62,783 nt of DNA. Source: Spiroplasma endosymbiont of Danaus chrysippus. GTDB taxonomy: Bacteria > Bacillota_I > Bacilli_A > Mycoplasmatales > VBWQ01. Positions 21,776 through 32,226 of the stretch are shown in pieces. The first letter of the stretch is position 1. Each line of letters opens with the position of its first letter. The notes below the pieces were generated by a model. The model had not been told where the DNA came from and searched no databases. It was given only the letters and a program-made list of their open reading frames with translations. The position numbers and the translations under genes are program-made. The DNA lies in the NCBI RefSeq assembly GCF_902809815.1, contig NZ_CADDIL010000001.1:1-62783 (forward strand), given 5' to 3'.

Positions 21776-22096
21776 ATGCGTAGTGTAGGTATAGATATTA
21801 TTGAAGTAAATCGAATAGAAAATATTGAAGAATTTGCTAAAAGAATTTTAAGTAAGAAAGAAATTATACTTTTTAATCAATATTCTTTACAACGTCAACA
21901 GGAATTTTTGGCAGGAAGATGAGCATTAAAAGAAGCAATTTTTAAGGCATTACCACAAGAAAAGTTAACATTTAAAAATATTGATATTAGTTATAATCAA
22001 TATAATCAACCAATAACTATCATTAAGAATTATCAATTACTTTTATCTTTATCACATAATGAAACTAATGCAATTGCAATTGCAATTGTTATTTAA
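21776..22096 (+). CDS. acpS: Holo-acyl-carrier-protein synthase
   Basis: 106 aa. It shows the AcpS motifs: MRSVGIDIIEV at the N-terminus (metal-binding Asp), FLAGRWALKEAIFKAL in the middle (Glu/Lys active site) and LLLSLSHNETNAIAIAIV at the end. It transfers phosphopantetheine from CoA to acyl carrier protein. ATG 21776 lies after TAAGGAG. The next gene starts 28 bases downstream, so acpS and the phosphorylase are probably cotranscribed. Confidence 0.92.
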
Positions 22097-22124
22097 TAAA
22101 AAGAAAGTAAGGTGTTTTATTAAA

Positions 22125-23432
22125 ATGTATATGATTGATTTAATCTCTAAAAAGAAATTAGGACAAAGTTTAAATAAAGAAGAACTAAAATTTTTAACAG
22201 AAGGTATTGTCAATGAAACAATACCAGACTATCAAATTAGTGCTTGAGCAATGGCTGTTTATTTTCAGGGAATGACTAATGATGAATTAGTAGAATATAC
22301 AAAAGCTGTTATTAATAGTGGTGAAACCATGGATTTATCACAAATTACTAGTTTTAGTGTTGATAAACATTCAACTGGTGGTGTTGGTGATAAAACTAGT
22401 TTAGTATTTGGTCCATTAGCTGCTGCTTGTGGATTAAAGGTTGCAAAAATTTCAGGAAGAGGATTGGGTATTACTGGTGGTACTATTGATAAACTGGAAA
22501 TAATTCCAAATTTTAAATGTGATTTGGCAATATCAGATTTTATTAAAGTTGTTAATAAAGTTGGTATGAGTATTATTAGTCAAACTAGTAATTTAGTGCC
22601 TGCTGATAAAAAATTATATGCACTACGTGATGTTTCAGGAACGGTTGATTCATTACCATTAATTGCTGCTAGTGTTATGTCTAAAAAAATAGCGATGGGT
22701 GCTGATTTAATTTTACTAGACATTAAATGTGGAAAAGGTGCCTTTGTTCAGGATATAGTAACTGCAAGAAAGTTAGCAAAATTAATGGTACATATTGGTA
22801 AAGCTTTTAATAAAAAAATTTATGCTATTATTAGTGATATGAATAAGCCTTTAGGACAAACAATTGGTAATGCACTAGAATTACAAGAAGTTATTTTAAG
22901 CTTAAAAAATAAAGGGCCAGAAGATTTGAAAATTCTTGTTAGTAATTTAGTAGCTTTAGCCTTATTGGGAGCTAAAAACGTAAAAACCTTAAAAGAGGGT
23001 ATTGATAAAGCTAATGCTATGTTTACTAGTGAAAAACCACTACAAATTTTTTATGATTTTGTTAAAAGTCAAGGTGGAGATACTAAATATCTTGATAATA
23101 TTTATAAATTACCACCAGCTAAATATATTATTAAAGTTAAGGCACAATTATCGGGCTATTTAGATGTTACTAATAATTATGCTTTAGGTGAATTATCAGT
23201 AATATTAGGAGCAGGAAGAACTACTAAAACTGATATCATTGATCCAGTGGCAGGAATTTATTTAAAACAAATTCATGGTCAAAAAGTTGAAAAAAATAGT
23301 GTAATTATGGAACTCCATACTAATAAAGATCAACATTTTCATCAACAATTTTTAGATTTGGCAATTTCTACATTTCAGATTACTAATAAAAAATACGATA
23401 TTAAACCAATAATTTTAGAAATAATAATGTAA
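22125..23432 (+). CDS. deoA: Pyrimidine-nucleoside (thymidine) phosphorylase
   Basis: 435 aa, the usual family length. It carries SVDKHSTGGVGDKTS (phosphate-binding KxSxGGVGD) and ISGRGLGITGGTIDKLE, the family signature. The enzyme splits thymidine, uridine or deoxyuridine with phosphate, feeding nucleoside salvage, on which Mollicutes depend. ATG 22125 lies at an acceptable distance from AAGGTG; a second ATG two codons later is possible. TGA codes for Trp at residue 41. Confidence 0.93.
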
Positions 23433-23506
23433 TTTAGTTTAAAATTGTTTATAATGTTACAGTATTTTAAAAATATTAATTAAATGAAATGATAAGGAGC
23501 GTTTTT

Positions 23507-24823
23507 GTGAAATCTTTATTAAAATTACTGGGCACACTTGCTTTAGCAACAACACCAGTTGTAACAGTTGTTGCTTGTGGTAGTGAAAATAATCAAATGA
23601 CTCCAAGTGATATTCTTAATTTTGCTGCCTCTTTTGTTACTGATAGTAGTGTGCAAATTAAGGCTGATCTTAATTTATCAAATGATACCAATATAGGAGA
23701 AATGAAAGGTAAAATTTTTAGCGAATTAGATACTTCTGTGAAAACAGCTATTGGTAACTTTTTCTCTAGTAAACTTAAAGAAAGTACCAATGAACATCCA
23801 ACAAATTGATATCACCCTGATGCACATGTCAAAATTATGGACTATGTTCCAAAAAAAGATAATGATAATGATGAAAAAGACAAACCTAAGTTTGTTTTAC
23901 CAACTGGTAGTGAATTAGTCAATGGTTATTTATGAGTAAAAGCAGAAATCTCTTATTTAAATTTACCATCAGTTACTAAAGATATTAAAATTACAATTAA
24001 TAATGATACAAGTCATACTAGTGATCAAAAAAAAGCTGTTGCAATTAGAGACTTTATTAAAGAAGAAATTACTAAAGGTAATTTAAATATTAATGTTGAA
24101 AATTTACCAATTGATGGAAAAATTGATGCACCTTCAAAAGAAGAAATTGCTAGAACTCAGTTATCATATATTAAACAAAATTTAAATGTTGCCATTAAAG
24201 ATAAAGTTCAATATTCTGGTTTAAGTTTAAGTTTTGAATTTTCAGGTGATTTTTCAAATGATGCTAAATCAACTTTATTTAAAATGACAGATCCAACGGT
24301 GACCAATAATGATGATAAATCAATTGTATTTAATGGTAATGTTAGTAATATTACTATTGATTTCTTAGTTGGTAATGATGGTAAATCTACTTTTAATACT
24401 GGTGATATTGAAAGTACTACTGCTATTAAGATTAACCAAACTTTTGTTGATGCAACAACACAAATTTCAAAAATATTTTCTGAGTGAACAGTTGATACAG
24501 TAAAGGAATTACCAAAAGCTTCAGATAAGTATTCAGATTATGACAAAGATGGAAAAATAAAAGAACAAGTTATAACAAATGGTTATTTTGCTAAAATTAA
24601 TAAAATTTATACTATTCTTGCTTCTAAATGAAATGATAGTGTAATAACTATTACTAATCCTGAAAGTGGATTTAATCTTAATCCTAATGAAAAAAATGGT
24701 TATTTTAATTTAAACTTTAAATTAGAATATGATCTAAGTAAAGACTTTCCAGATATAAAGACAGCTTCAAAATTTGAAATATCTGCCGAAAATATTCATA
24801 TTACGTTACGTGAAGTTAAATAA
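23507..24823 (+). CDS. Spiroplasma surface lipoprotein, 438 aa
   Basis: GTG 23507 is chosen because AAGGAG lies seven bases upstream. The signal is KSLLKLLGTLALATTPVVTV with lipobox VVAC and Cys24. The mature part is Asp/Asn/Ser/Thr-rich and soluble. The signal and general design match the lipoprotein at 14728, so they are probably distant paralogs. A terminator stem lies after it at 24850-24893. Function unknown. Confidence 0.85.
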
Positions 24824-24849
24824 TAATATTTAAATATATAATAACTTTT

Positions 24850-24893
24850 AAAACTTATTTTAATCATTAAAAAATTAAAAATAAGTTTTTTTT
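24850..24893 (+). terminator. Intrinsic terminator after lipoprotein
   Basis: AAAACTTATTTT and AAAATAAGTTTT pair over a 16-base loop, followed by T8, 27 bases after the lipoprotein stop. Confidence 0.8.
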
Positions 24894-24983
24894 ATTTATT
24901 AAAGATTAATCAAGTACTATACTATTAAATTAAGTTATAATTAATATTAATAAGTATAAAATGATATTGAGGGAACGAGAATA

Positions 24984-25736
24984 ATGTTACAACCAGTAAT
25001 TACAATTGAATCTTTTCAAGGACCAATGGATTTGCTTTTGCATTTAATTAAAGAAAAAAATATTGATATTTTAGATTTAAATCTAAATGATGTTACTAAC
25101 CAATATGTTCATTTTATTAATGAAGAATTAATTAAAAACATTGATTTAGTAAGTGAATATTTACCGATTGCTGCTTATTTATTAGAATTGCAATCAAAAC
25201 AATTATTACCAAAACAAGAACTAGTAGTAGATAGTGCTTATGAAAATGAAGTTAATCGTCAAAAATTAATTGCTCGTTTATTAGAATATAAAAAATTTAA
25301 AGAAATAAGTAATTATTTTAAAGAACAGGCTGTATATAGAACCCAATTATTAACAAAAGCACCTAGTGATTTAAAAACATATTTAGTTGATGAAATTACA
25401 CCAATTTTGGTAAAAAATAATGTTAATAAACTAACACAAGCAATGTTAAACTTATTTAATAGACTGCAAAATGAAAATAAATTACCAGTTAATTTAGCAT
25501 TAAACTTAATTTCAGCTGAAGATCGAGCTAAAGAAATTAAACAGTTACTGAAAAAAAATCCCAAGCAACACTTTACTTTAGAACAATTATTTTTTACTAA
25601 AATATTAACTTTACATTATTTTATTATTACTTTTATTGCAATTTTAGACCTTGCAAATCATCAAATGTTACATATTATACAAACTAATACTTTTACTGAA
25701 ATTACAGTAATTTATCGAGGTGAGAAAAATGAATAA
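24984..25736 (+). CDS. scpA: Segregation and condensation protein A
   Basis: 250 aa. The conserved N-terminus ESFQGPMDLLLHLIKEKNID and the following YLPIAAYLLELQSKQLLP are diagnostic of ScpA, the kleisin that bridges SMC heads. The C-terminal winged-helix part is present but weakly conserved. Its end overlaps the scpB start (ATGAATAA junction) and the order scpA-scpB-rluB is the usual Firmicute one. Confidence 0.93.
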   Translation: MLQPVITIESFQGPMDLLLHLIKEKNIDILDLNLNDVTNQYVHFINEELIKNIDLVSEYLPIAAYLLELQSKQLLPKQELVVDSAYENEVNRQKLIARLLEYKKFKEISNYFKEQAVYRTQLLTKAPSDLKTYLVDEITPILVKNNVNKLTQAMLNLFNRLQNENKLPVNLALNLISAEDRAKEIKQLLKKNPKQHFTLEQLFFTKILTLHYFIITFIAILDLANHQMLHIIQTNTFTEITVIYRGEKNE

Positions 25737-26310
25737 TAGCAATTGAAAAACAAACGAAAGATTAGCAGTTTTACAAGGTTTATTATTTATTGCTGGTAAT
25801 GAAGGCCTTGATTTATTAACACTTGCTGAATATTTAGAATTAACAAAAAAACCAAAAACTGTTGAAAATTTAATTGCATCTTTACAAATGAAATTAAATG
25901 ATGATGATACCAGTGGTTTAAGTTTAATTAAAGTTGGTAATATTTATAAATTAACAACAAAACCTATTCATTATAATCACTATCAAGTATTAAAACAACA
26001 ACCTTTAATACGTTTATCACAAGCAGCTTTAGAAACATTAGCTATTATTGCTTATAATCATCCAGTTACTAAACCACAAATTGAAGATATTCGTGGTGTA
26101 AATTGTGATTCTATTATTTTTAAACTAAAAAGTTTAAATTTAATTACCGAGATCGGTCGTAGTGAATTACCAGGAAAACCAATTTTATATGATTTAACTG
26201 ATGAATTTATGGATCATTTTAATATCGAATCTTTAACTCAATTACCAACTTTGCCCCAATTTAATAACCAAAATGATGAACAAGAAATCTACAACTTTAC
26301 TAATGAATAA
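25729..26310 (+). CDS. scpB: Segregation and condensation protein B
   Basis: 193 aa with two winged-helix repeats. LSQAALETLAIIAYNHPVTK and IEDIRGVNCDSIIFKLKSL are typical ScpB signatures, and GRSELPGKPILYDLTDEFMD closes the second domain. It works with ScpA and SMC in chromosome compaction. ATG 25729 lies inside the scpA end after a GAGGTGAG ribosome site. Confidence 0.93.
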
Positions 26311-27040
26311 TGATTTAGAACGCTTGCAAAAAGTTATTGCTAATTCTGGAGTATGTTCACGAAGAAAAGCAGAATTACTAATTATTAATGGGCAAGTAAC
26401 AGTTAATGGGCAAATTATTACAACGTTAGGTTTTAAAGTTACAAGTAGTGATGTTATTAAAGTTAATAATCAAATTATTAAGAAATCTAATCATATTTAT
26501 TTAGTATTTTATAAACCACCCAATTGTTTAACAACAGTAAGTGATCCTAAAAATCGACCAACGGTAATGAATTATTTTACTAATATTAATAGTAGAATTT
26601 ACCCAGTCGGTCGTTTAGATTTTGATACTTCAGGTTTGTTGTTAATGACTAATGATGGTGAATTTACTAATGCTATTATTCATCCTCGTTATAAAATAGA
26701 TAAGGTATATGAATTATTGGCAAGTGGTATTTTGTCATCAAATGCTATTAAAAAACTACAAGACGGTATTATTTTATCAACTTCATTTACAACTTCTCCT
26801 GCTGTTGTTAAAATAATTTATAAAAATATAAAAAAAGAAAATACTTTACTACATCTCACTATTCATGAAGGACAAAATCAACAAGTTAAACGTATGATTA
26901 AAGCAGTAGGAAGTAGAGTAATTACTTTAAAGCGTTTACAAGTTGCTAATATTACTTTAAAAGGTTTAGCAATGGGTGAATATCGTTATTTGACAGAAGA
27001 AGAAGTAACAACATTGATGAAATTGAGTCAAAAGAGTTAA
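26303..27040 (+). CDS. rluB: 23S rRNA pseudouridine synthase, RluB family
   Basis: 245 aa: an S4 RNA-binding domain (LERLQKVIANSGVCSRRKAE) and the catalytic domain with GRLDFDTSGLLLMTNDGEF holding the catalytic Asp. It modifies 23S rRNA. I chose the ATG at 26303, which overlaps the scpB stop and starts right before the S4 domain; an ATG 30 bases upstream would add a poorly conserved extension. No terminator is seen between it and the convergent RIP2 gene, 21 bases away. Confidence 0.9.
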   Translation: MNNDLERLQKVIANSGVCSRRKAELLIINGQVTVNGQIITTLGFKVTSSDVIKVNNQIIKKSNHIYLVFYKPPNCLTTVSDPKNRPTVMNYFTNINSRIYPVGRLDFDTSGLLLMTNDGEFTNAIIHPRYKIDKVYELLASGILSSNAIKKLQDGIILSTSFTTSPAVVKIIYKNIKKENTLLHLTIHEGQNQQVKRMIKAVGSRVITLKRLQVANITLKGLAMGEYRYLTEEEVTTLMKLSQKS

Positions 27041-27061
27041 AATAAAAGAATAATTTATTTT

Positions 27062-28198
27062 TTAAATATAACAACTTTTTATATTTTCTGGGTTTGTCTT
27101 TATATCAAAAACCTTATTTATTTCAATAATATTATCAGCAAAATCTTTTGCTGTTTTTATTTCGTCTTGTAATTTTTTATTTGTAATAATATCATTTTTA
27201 AAATTTTTCAGTATTTCAATAAGATTATTTAAGTTTTGAAATTTATTTGTTTCTTTAGCAATAGCGTATTTTTGTTTTTCACAGATTTTAATACCGGTAT
27301 CTATTCAATCTTGTAATTTTTTTATTTTTCATTTTTGTTTTGGAGTTATTAATGGTGGATTTTGATAATTGTTAATTGCATGATACATGCTTGTGTTAAA
27401 AACCATTATTCTTAATCCATTATTACTTAATTCTTGGTGAAAATATTTATTTAAGTTACCTTTATTATTTAAAAGATAATTAATAGCATTATGTGTTCCG
27501 CGATCTCAATTTCTTATGATTTTTTGAAAAAAAACTCAACTTTGTATTATTGGATTTATAGATCTTTGACTTTGAAGAATAAAATATTTAACACTTCTGA
27601 AACGAATACTTTCTGATGTAGCTAGAATTACTCCTATTAATGAGCATTTAATTTGATTTTCATTTAAGTTAGAATTTGTTAATAATAAAAAATCATTATG
27701 TATTGTTTGTCAAGAATAATTATTATGTGCCTGGAGTCCATTACTTGCTACATAACTTCCTACAAAATATAAAGATTGGTAAATAATATTTTTTATATTA
27801 GGATTTATTAATGTGCTATCTTCAAAATAATAATAAGTTGTTTCAAAAGTAAATCCTTGTAGGTATAAACTTTTTGAACAAAAAAATAATTTTAACGTTT
27901 TTTGTTCAATATTTACAGTAATTGAAAAGTAATCATATTGTGCTTTTTGATTTATATAATAAAACTCTGAGTTAGCATTTGAACCATATGTATTTGGCAT
28001 TTTTAATAAAATAGTTTCTATATATAATTCTTTAATAATATGATTTAATTTTTTAAAAAATATTATAGGATTATCATTTAAAACTTCTAAAATTGTTATT
28101 GTATGAAAAATACTTGAGTGGATTATTTCTTCTTCATCAAATTTTTCTTTTTCTTTTTCTTTTCAATCTTTTTTTTCAAAATTTGATTTTTTTGGCAT
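27062..28198 (-). CDS. Ribosome-inactivating protein without signal peptide (RIP2)
   Basis: 378 aa in one intact frame with TGA as Trp. The RIP core spans about residues 65-245: Y112 in SLYLQGF, Y122-Y124 in TTYYYFED, E196 and R199 in ATSESIRFRSV, and W221 in QSWVFF, all in the order seen in RIP1, ricin and Shiga A chains. These enzymes depurinate the large rRNA. The first 25 residues are highly charged (MPKKSNFEKKDWKEKEK) with no signal peptide. The C-terminal 130 residues are helical and lack the Cys loop and propeller region of RIP1. The leader is nearly the same as that of a plectrovirus gene at 36.2 kb, so viral cargo is likely. Confidence 0.85.
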
Positions 28199-28222
28199 AT
28201 TTAATTTCCCTTTCAAAATAAA

Positions 28223-28255
28223 AACCCATTTACTTTTTATGAAAGTAAATGGGTT
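28223..28255 (-). promoter_or_regulatory. RIP2 leader hairpin
   Basis: A perfect 14-bp stem, AACCCATTTACTTT with AAAGTAAATGGGTT, is followed on the coding strand by TTTTATTTTGAAAGGGAAA and the RIP2 start. Upstream comes ACTAAATATTAGTTTTT, like the sequence before the leader at 13.3 kb. The plectrovirus leader at 36203-36234 differs by one missing base in the stem. Confidence 0.75.
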
Positions 28256-28478
28256 AAAAACTAATATTTAGTTATATACAGTATAGAAAATAAAAAAATT
28301 TGTCAACTTTAGAATCTTTTATATTATTTCAAAATAAGTCAAATTTCAAAAAAAGTAATAATAAAAACTTTAATAGTGTTAAAAGCATTTTTTATGTTTT
28401 TTAGATAATCATTTATTATTATTATTTATAGTTTATTTTAAAAATTAAAATAAATGAATTTTTTTTGAAAGGAAAAAA

Positions 28479-28977
28479 ATGAAAGAAGAACATTTAAAAG
28501 AGATAAATGAAAAAATATTAAATATAAAAAAAATTATATAAACGTAATAATGAAATTTTAAATGAAATCATATTTAATAGAAATAACTATTGTGACGAAG
28601 AGATAGATATGATAAAAGATTCAATTTTAGAACAAAATTATAATTTTCAAGAAATAAAAATTCAACTTTTAGAACATCAAAACTTTTTATTAAGTAAAAA
28701 TATAAATAATGAATTCTTAGTTAATAATCTCGAGTTAGAATTATCAATCAATAAATTCTGATATAAATTTTCTATTAAACTTTATAAAAAAGAAAAAGAA
28801 ATAGTTAAATATTGAAAAGAACAGTATTTTGAATGTTATAAAAAACAATTTTTTGTAAAGAAAAACTTAGAAAATGATAACAAAATATCAAATTTTGTTA
28901 TTAAAAAAATTAATAAAGATGTACAAAATATTTCGGTTTCAACTCCTTCATTAAAAGTACATACATTAAAAATGTAA
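28479..28977 (+). pseudogene. Lys-rich helical cargo protein, frameshifted in poly-A
   Basis: ATG 28479 lies after TTTTTTTTGAAAGG, the same ribosome-site string as the other hairpin-led genes, with a small stem (TTTATTTT/AAAATAAA) before it. The first frame stops at 28539. Removing one A from the A8 run just before gives an open frame to 28977, about 165 aa of Lys/Asn/Glu-rich helix ending SVSTPSLKVHTLKM. The last residues resemble the plectrovirus protein ending at 36995. It is divergent from RIP2. Whether it is really broken is unclear. Confidence 0.5.
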
Positions 28978-29029
28978 AATATATAACACGCTATTTTTTA
29001 ATAAAATCATTTAAAAATCTAGAATTTAA

Positions 29030-29052
29030 TTTTTTTTAAATTATGATATAAT
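29030..29052 (+). promoter_or_regulatory. Likely promoter of the plectrovirus rep gene
   Basis: An extended -10 (TG-A-TATAAT, ending at 29052) is preceded by a T-rich run. It lies about 140 bases before the Rep start in otherwise non-coding DNA. Confidence 0.45.
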
Positions 29053-29191
29053 CACTTTAAATTAATTAAATTAAATTAATTAAGTATCATTTTTGTTTTG
29101 TGTTTGCTTTTATAATTTTTTATGTTAAGATTTGTTTGTTATTAAAATGTATAAAATTAGTTTTTAAAAGCTAGATTGTGAAGTTTTATAT

Positions 29192-30148
29192 ATGGATATT
29201 CAACAAGATTTTTATATCAAAAAGCTTTTTTATGCTTCTTATGTTAAAAACGTTGTTTTACCTATTTCTTTTTTAAATAATGTTGGAAATATTAGGGGTA
29301 AATCTTATGTTGGTAATAAACAGAAATTAAGAAATAATACTTCTCGTACTAAAACTAATTTGATACAAAAAGCTTTACATAATTTTTGTGATAGTCAAAT
29401 GTTAAGTTTTCTTACTTTAACTTATAAAGATAATATGCAAGATATTAGGAAAGCAAAAAAAGATATTCGTTTATTTTTTCTTAAATTAAAGAAATGATGA
29501 AATGACCCTAAACGTTCTAAATATTTAGGTGAATTAAAACATTTTTATGTTTATGAATATCAAACTCGTGGAGCAGTTCATTTTCATATATTGTTTAATC
29601 GTAAAATACCTTACAGTATGATAATTGATTGATGACCACATGCTGAAAAACAAGGAATTAAGTTAATTGTTGTTAAAAAAGGTACAAATGAGTTTGTTAT
29701 TAAATATTTAGGTAAATATGTTACAAAAGCATTAGATGATGTTAAGTCTTTAAATCAAGCAGATATAGGTATAAAAGCTTATGCTTTTAGTCGTAATTGT
29801 AAAAATCCTATTGTAGTTCGTGGAATTAAAAAAATGAGAATTCAAGATATAATTAAAGCAAGTTTTAATGCAACAAATGTATTTTATTTTAAATCTCAAA
29901 GAGATAGTAGTGGTGATACTGTTATGATTGGTGGTATTATTGAAAGTACTGTTGTAAATGATTGTTTTAAAGATTATGAAGATTATGAAAAATATGTATA
30001 TTTAAGTGCTTTATCGCATAATCATTATTTACGGACTAGTGAAATAGGTTATTTAATTCAAAGAGATAAAGATGTTTTGACTTGGATTGATAAAGTTTTT
30101 GGTAACAAAGTTGAGATAATAGATTTTAAGAAAAAAGTTTTACATTAG
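29192..30148 (+). CDS. Plectrovirus rolling-circle replication initiator (HUH endonuclease)
   Basis: 318 aa with TGA as Trp. An HxH metal site (H130-F-H132 in AVHFHILFN) and tyrosines Y172/Y176 in KYLGKYVTKAL form an HUH-type nicking site. The N-terminal MLSFLTLTYKD is the usual first Rep motif. In SpV1-type viruses this protein nicks the replicative form to start rolling-circle replication. It is the first gene of a block in plectrovirus order. No clear ribosome site precedes the ATG. Confidence 0.85.
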
Positions 30149-30181
30149 AAGAAAAACTTAATTTTTTTATAATTTTACTTG

Positions 30182-30205
30182 TATATATATATATATATAT
30201 ATATA
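30182..30205. repeat. (TA)12 microsatellite
   Basis: Twelve uninterrupted TA units lie between the rep gene and the terminator hairpin. They are non-coding and likely variable in length. Confidence 0.9.
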
Positions 30206-30211
30206 ATGGTT

Positions 30212-30259
30212 AATGAACATTAGTAATTTTCACAATCATTACTGATGTTCATTTTTTTA
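30212..30259 (+). terminator. Strong hairpin after rep
   Basis: A 16-bp stem (AATGAACATTAGTAAT with ATTACTGATGTTCATT, one G-T pair) has a 10-base loop and is followed by T7. It fits an intrinsic terminator and, in the single-stran­ded virus genome, could also be a structural signal. A second stem with inner GTAGG/CCTAC pairs lies at about 30300-30325. Confidence 0.75.
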
Positions 30260-30370
30260 TTTTTATTGTATTTTTATTTTTTTATGATATATTATTATTA
30301 AGCGTAGGTTACCCTACTATGCTTAACTTATTAAATTAATTTTTAATGATTGTGAAGGTTAAGTTTTTTT

Positions 30371-30646
30371 ATGTTTAAAACTCAATTAGTTAATATTGAA
30401 AAAGATAAGATGATACCCGATAAAAATAATAAAGGTCAAACATTAAAGTTTGATGTTTTGAAGTTTGTAGAAATAAATAAACAAACAAGCGTGCCAACTG
30501 GTCAAACACGTGATAAATGATATAATCCAGAATTTGCTAGTGATTTTAATAATTGTTTATCTACTGTTGATTTAAAAGTTGGCAATTTTTATTCACTTGA
30601 ACTTGATTTAAGCGGTAATATTAAAAAACTTTCTAATTGAAAATAG
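30371..30646 (+). CDS. Small plectrovirus protein, 91 aa, possible ssDNA-binding
   Basis: ATG 30371 after an AAGG string; a TGA codes for Trp just before the TAG stop. The protein is charged and beta-rich with no membrane segment. Filamentous phages place a small ssDNA-binding protein next to Rep, so that role is a guess from position and size. Confidence 0.55.
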
Positions 30647-30706
30647 TTATTTATTAAAAGGGTAATTTTAAATAATTATTAATATGTTAGGACTTAAGTT
30701 TAAATT

Positions 30707-30910
30707 ATGGCTAAAAATGATAATTGTTCATGTGAGCAAGCATTTCATTTAGCGATTTATATATGTAAACTTTGTGACCAAGTTATTTGTCCTAAAAGAG
30801 TTTTACAAAACTTATATACTAGAAAATATTATTGTCCAAATTGTATATTAGATATTGCTTTAAATAAGGCAATGAGACAGCAAGAAAGTAAGTTAAATTA
30901 TGAGACATAA
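30707..30910 (+). CDS. Small Cys-rich plectrovirus protein, 67 aa
   Basis: Contains CSC, CKLC, CP and CPNC spaced like a treble-clef or zinc-ribbon, then a helical tail. Its last codons overlap the start of the next Cys-rich frame. It probably binds zinc. Role unknown. Confidence 0.6.
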   Translation: MAKNDNCSCEQAFHLAIYICKLCDQVICPKRVLQNLYTRKYYCPNCILDIALNKAMRQQESKLNYET

Positions 30911-31013
30911 GTGTAGTGATTGAACTTATGAACGAGTATGTGGTTGTGAAATGTGTTACAGAGTTGCTAATGAAATGGAACGAATAAGAAAAGAGAATAA
31001 AAGAAACAAGTAA
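30900..31013 (+). CDS. Very small Cys-rich protein, 37 aa
   Basis: Starts within the end of the preceding gene (ATGAGACATAA overlap). Reads MRHKCSDWTYERVCGCEMC then a basic helix. Cys spacing suggests a zinc site. Both the overlap and the conserved type of composition support a real gene. Confidence 0.5.
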
Positions 31014-31024
31014 AAATTGAATAA

Positions 31025-31063
31025 GGGGCTTATATATGGATTATATATTTTTCATTAAGCCCC
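31025..31063 (+). terminator. GGGGCTTA/TAAGCCCC hairpin
   Basis: An 8-bp GC-rich stem with a 23-base AT-rich loop lies after the small Cys-rich genes. It is not followed by a good T-run, so it may be a processing or genome-structure element rather than a plain terminator. Confidence 0.5.
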
Positions 31064-31092
31064 AATGGATTAGATTATAATTCATAAATAAG

Positions 31093-31119
31093 CTCCTTAT
31101 TGCTATATAAAGTAAGGAG
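31093..31119 (+). promoter_or_regulatory. Hairpin sequestering a ribosome site
   Basis: CTCCTTA (31093-31099) pairs exactly with TAAGGAG (31113-31119), the ribosome site of the gene starting at 31128. The fold would block translation until opened, for example by antitermination, cleavage or ribosome passage. Confidence 0.55.
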
Positions 31120-31127
31120 TTTTATTT

Positions 31128-31991
31128 ATGCCTAATGAGTTAGAACAAACTAGTAATTATACTTTAACTAAAATTTTAAGAACTGGAATAAGTCCATTAA
31201 GTGCTATGGTAGGTGTTAGTGCTTATTATGGTCAATATTTAAAAGACCCAGTATTAGGTTCTATAAATTCTTTGTTATTTAGTAAAAAGTTAGGAATTGA
31301 TATATGGAATATTAATCAAAGACCAACTACTAGAAATAAAGTTATTAATAGTTATAAAAAGATATTTTTAGGTTTAGGAACAATTGGATTAATTAATTAT
31401 GCTAAGTTTGTTCAGTATGTAAATAAGTCAGTTTCTTTATTAAGAGATGAACCTTGTTTTTGGCCACCTTGTCCTACTGAACCACCTAAACCAACGTATC
31501 CACCATTTACAACTGTTAAACCTATAATTGATGTTCCTTTTGTAGATTGAGATACTTATATATCTTTAAATAGTTTTGGTATAGCAAATGTTATTAGTGG
31601 TTTAACTGAATTAATACCTAATAGATTTGAAACTATACGTAAAATAGCGAATATGTGGACTGGTGGTTGTTTGATTAGTAGTGGGGTTGCTATGGGAATT
31701 AATAATAATTTTAATAATTATTTTGCTATTCCTACGATTATTGCCGGAGCAAGTGAGATTATAAATACTTTATTGTTACCGTTAGGAAATACAGATAATA
31801 ATACAGAATTACAAGAAGTATTTACAGATGAAAGAGCAAGATTGATTAATGGTAGTGTTAATGATTATCAAAGTACAGATGACGGTATGGTTGATGTTGA
31901 TTTAAATGATGATAGTATGTCTGAGATTAATTTAGATAGAGCAAGTTTAAATTGGGATTATTCTTATGCTTATACGTTAGGTGGTGTTTAA
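31128..31991 (+). CDS. Plectrovirus membrane protein, 287 aa
   Basis: One frame with TGA as Trp. There are hydrophobic segments at about residues 20-36, 82-100, 170-190 and 205-225. A Pro/Cys-rich linker (PCFWPPCPTEPPKPTYPP) follows the second, and the C-terminal tail is acidic (about 240-275). It fits a minor virion or morphogenesis protein of SpV1-type viruses. The next gene begins two bases after its stop. Confidence 0.6.
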
Positions 31992-31992
31992 A

Positions 31993-32226
31993 ATGGATTT
32001 TAAGGAGATTATAAAATATGCTTTATATATTGGTGGGTTTTGTCTTATACTTTGATTTTGTCGTAATTGAATACATGAGGGTATACAGAAATTCAAACAT
32101 AAAAAACATGTAAAGGAAAAAGAAAATGACCCTGATTGTACTTTTTGTCGTAAAGATTTTGAAAAAAAGAAACGTAAATTAGAAATGGAAAAACAACAAA
32201 AAGAATTAGAGAAAGGGGGTGATTAG
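31993..32226 (+). CDS. Small plectrovirus membrane protein, end altered by IS
   Basis: 77 aa: one transmembrane segment (residues 6-22) followed by a long Lys/Glu-rich tail with CTFC. The last base of its TAG stop belongs to the inserted IS (GGG at 32226-32228), so the natural C-terminus has been lost or changed. Confidence 0.55.
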
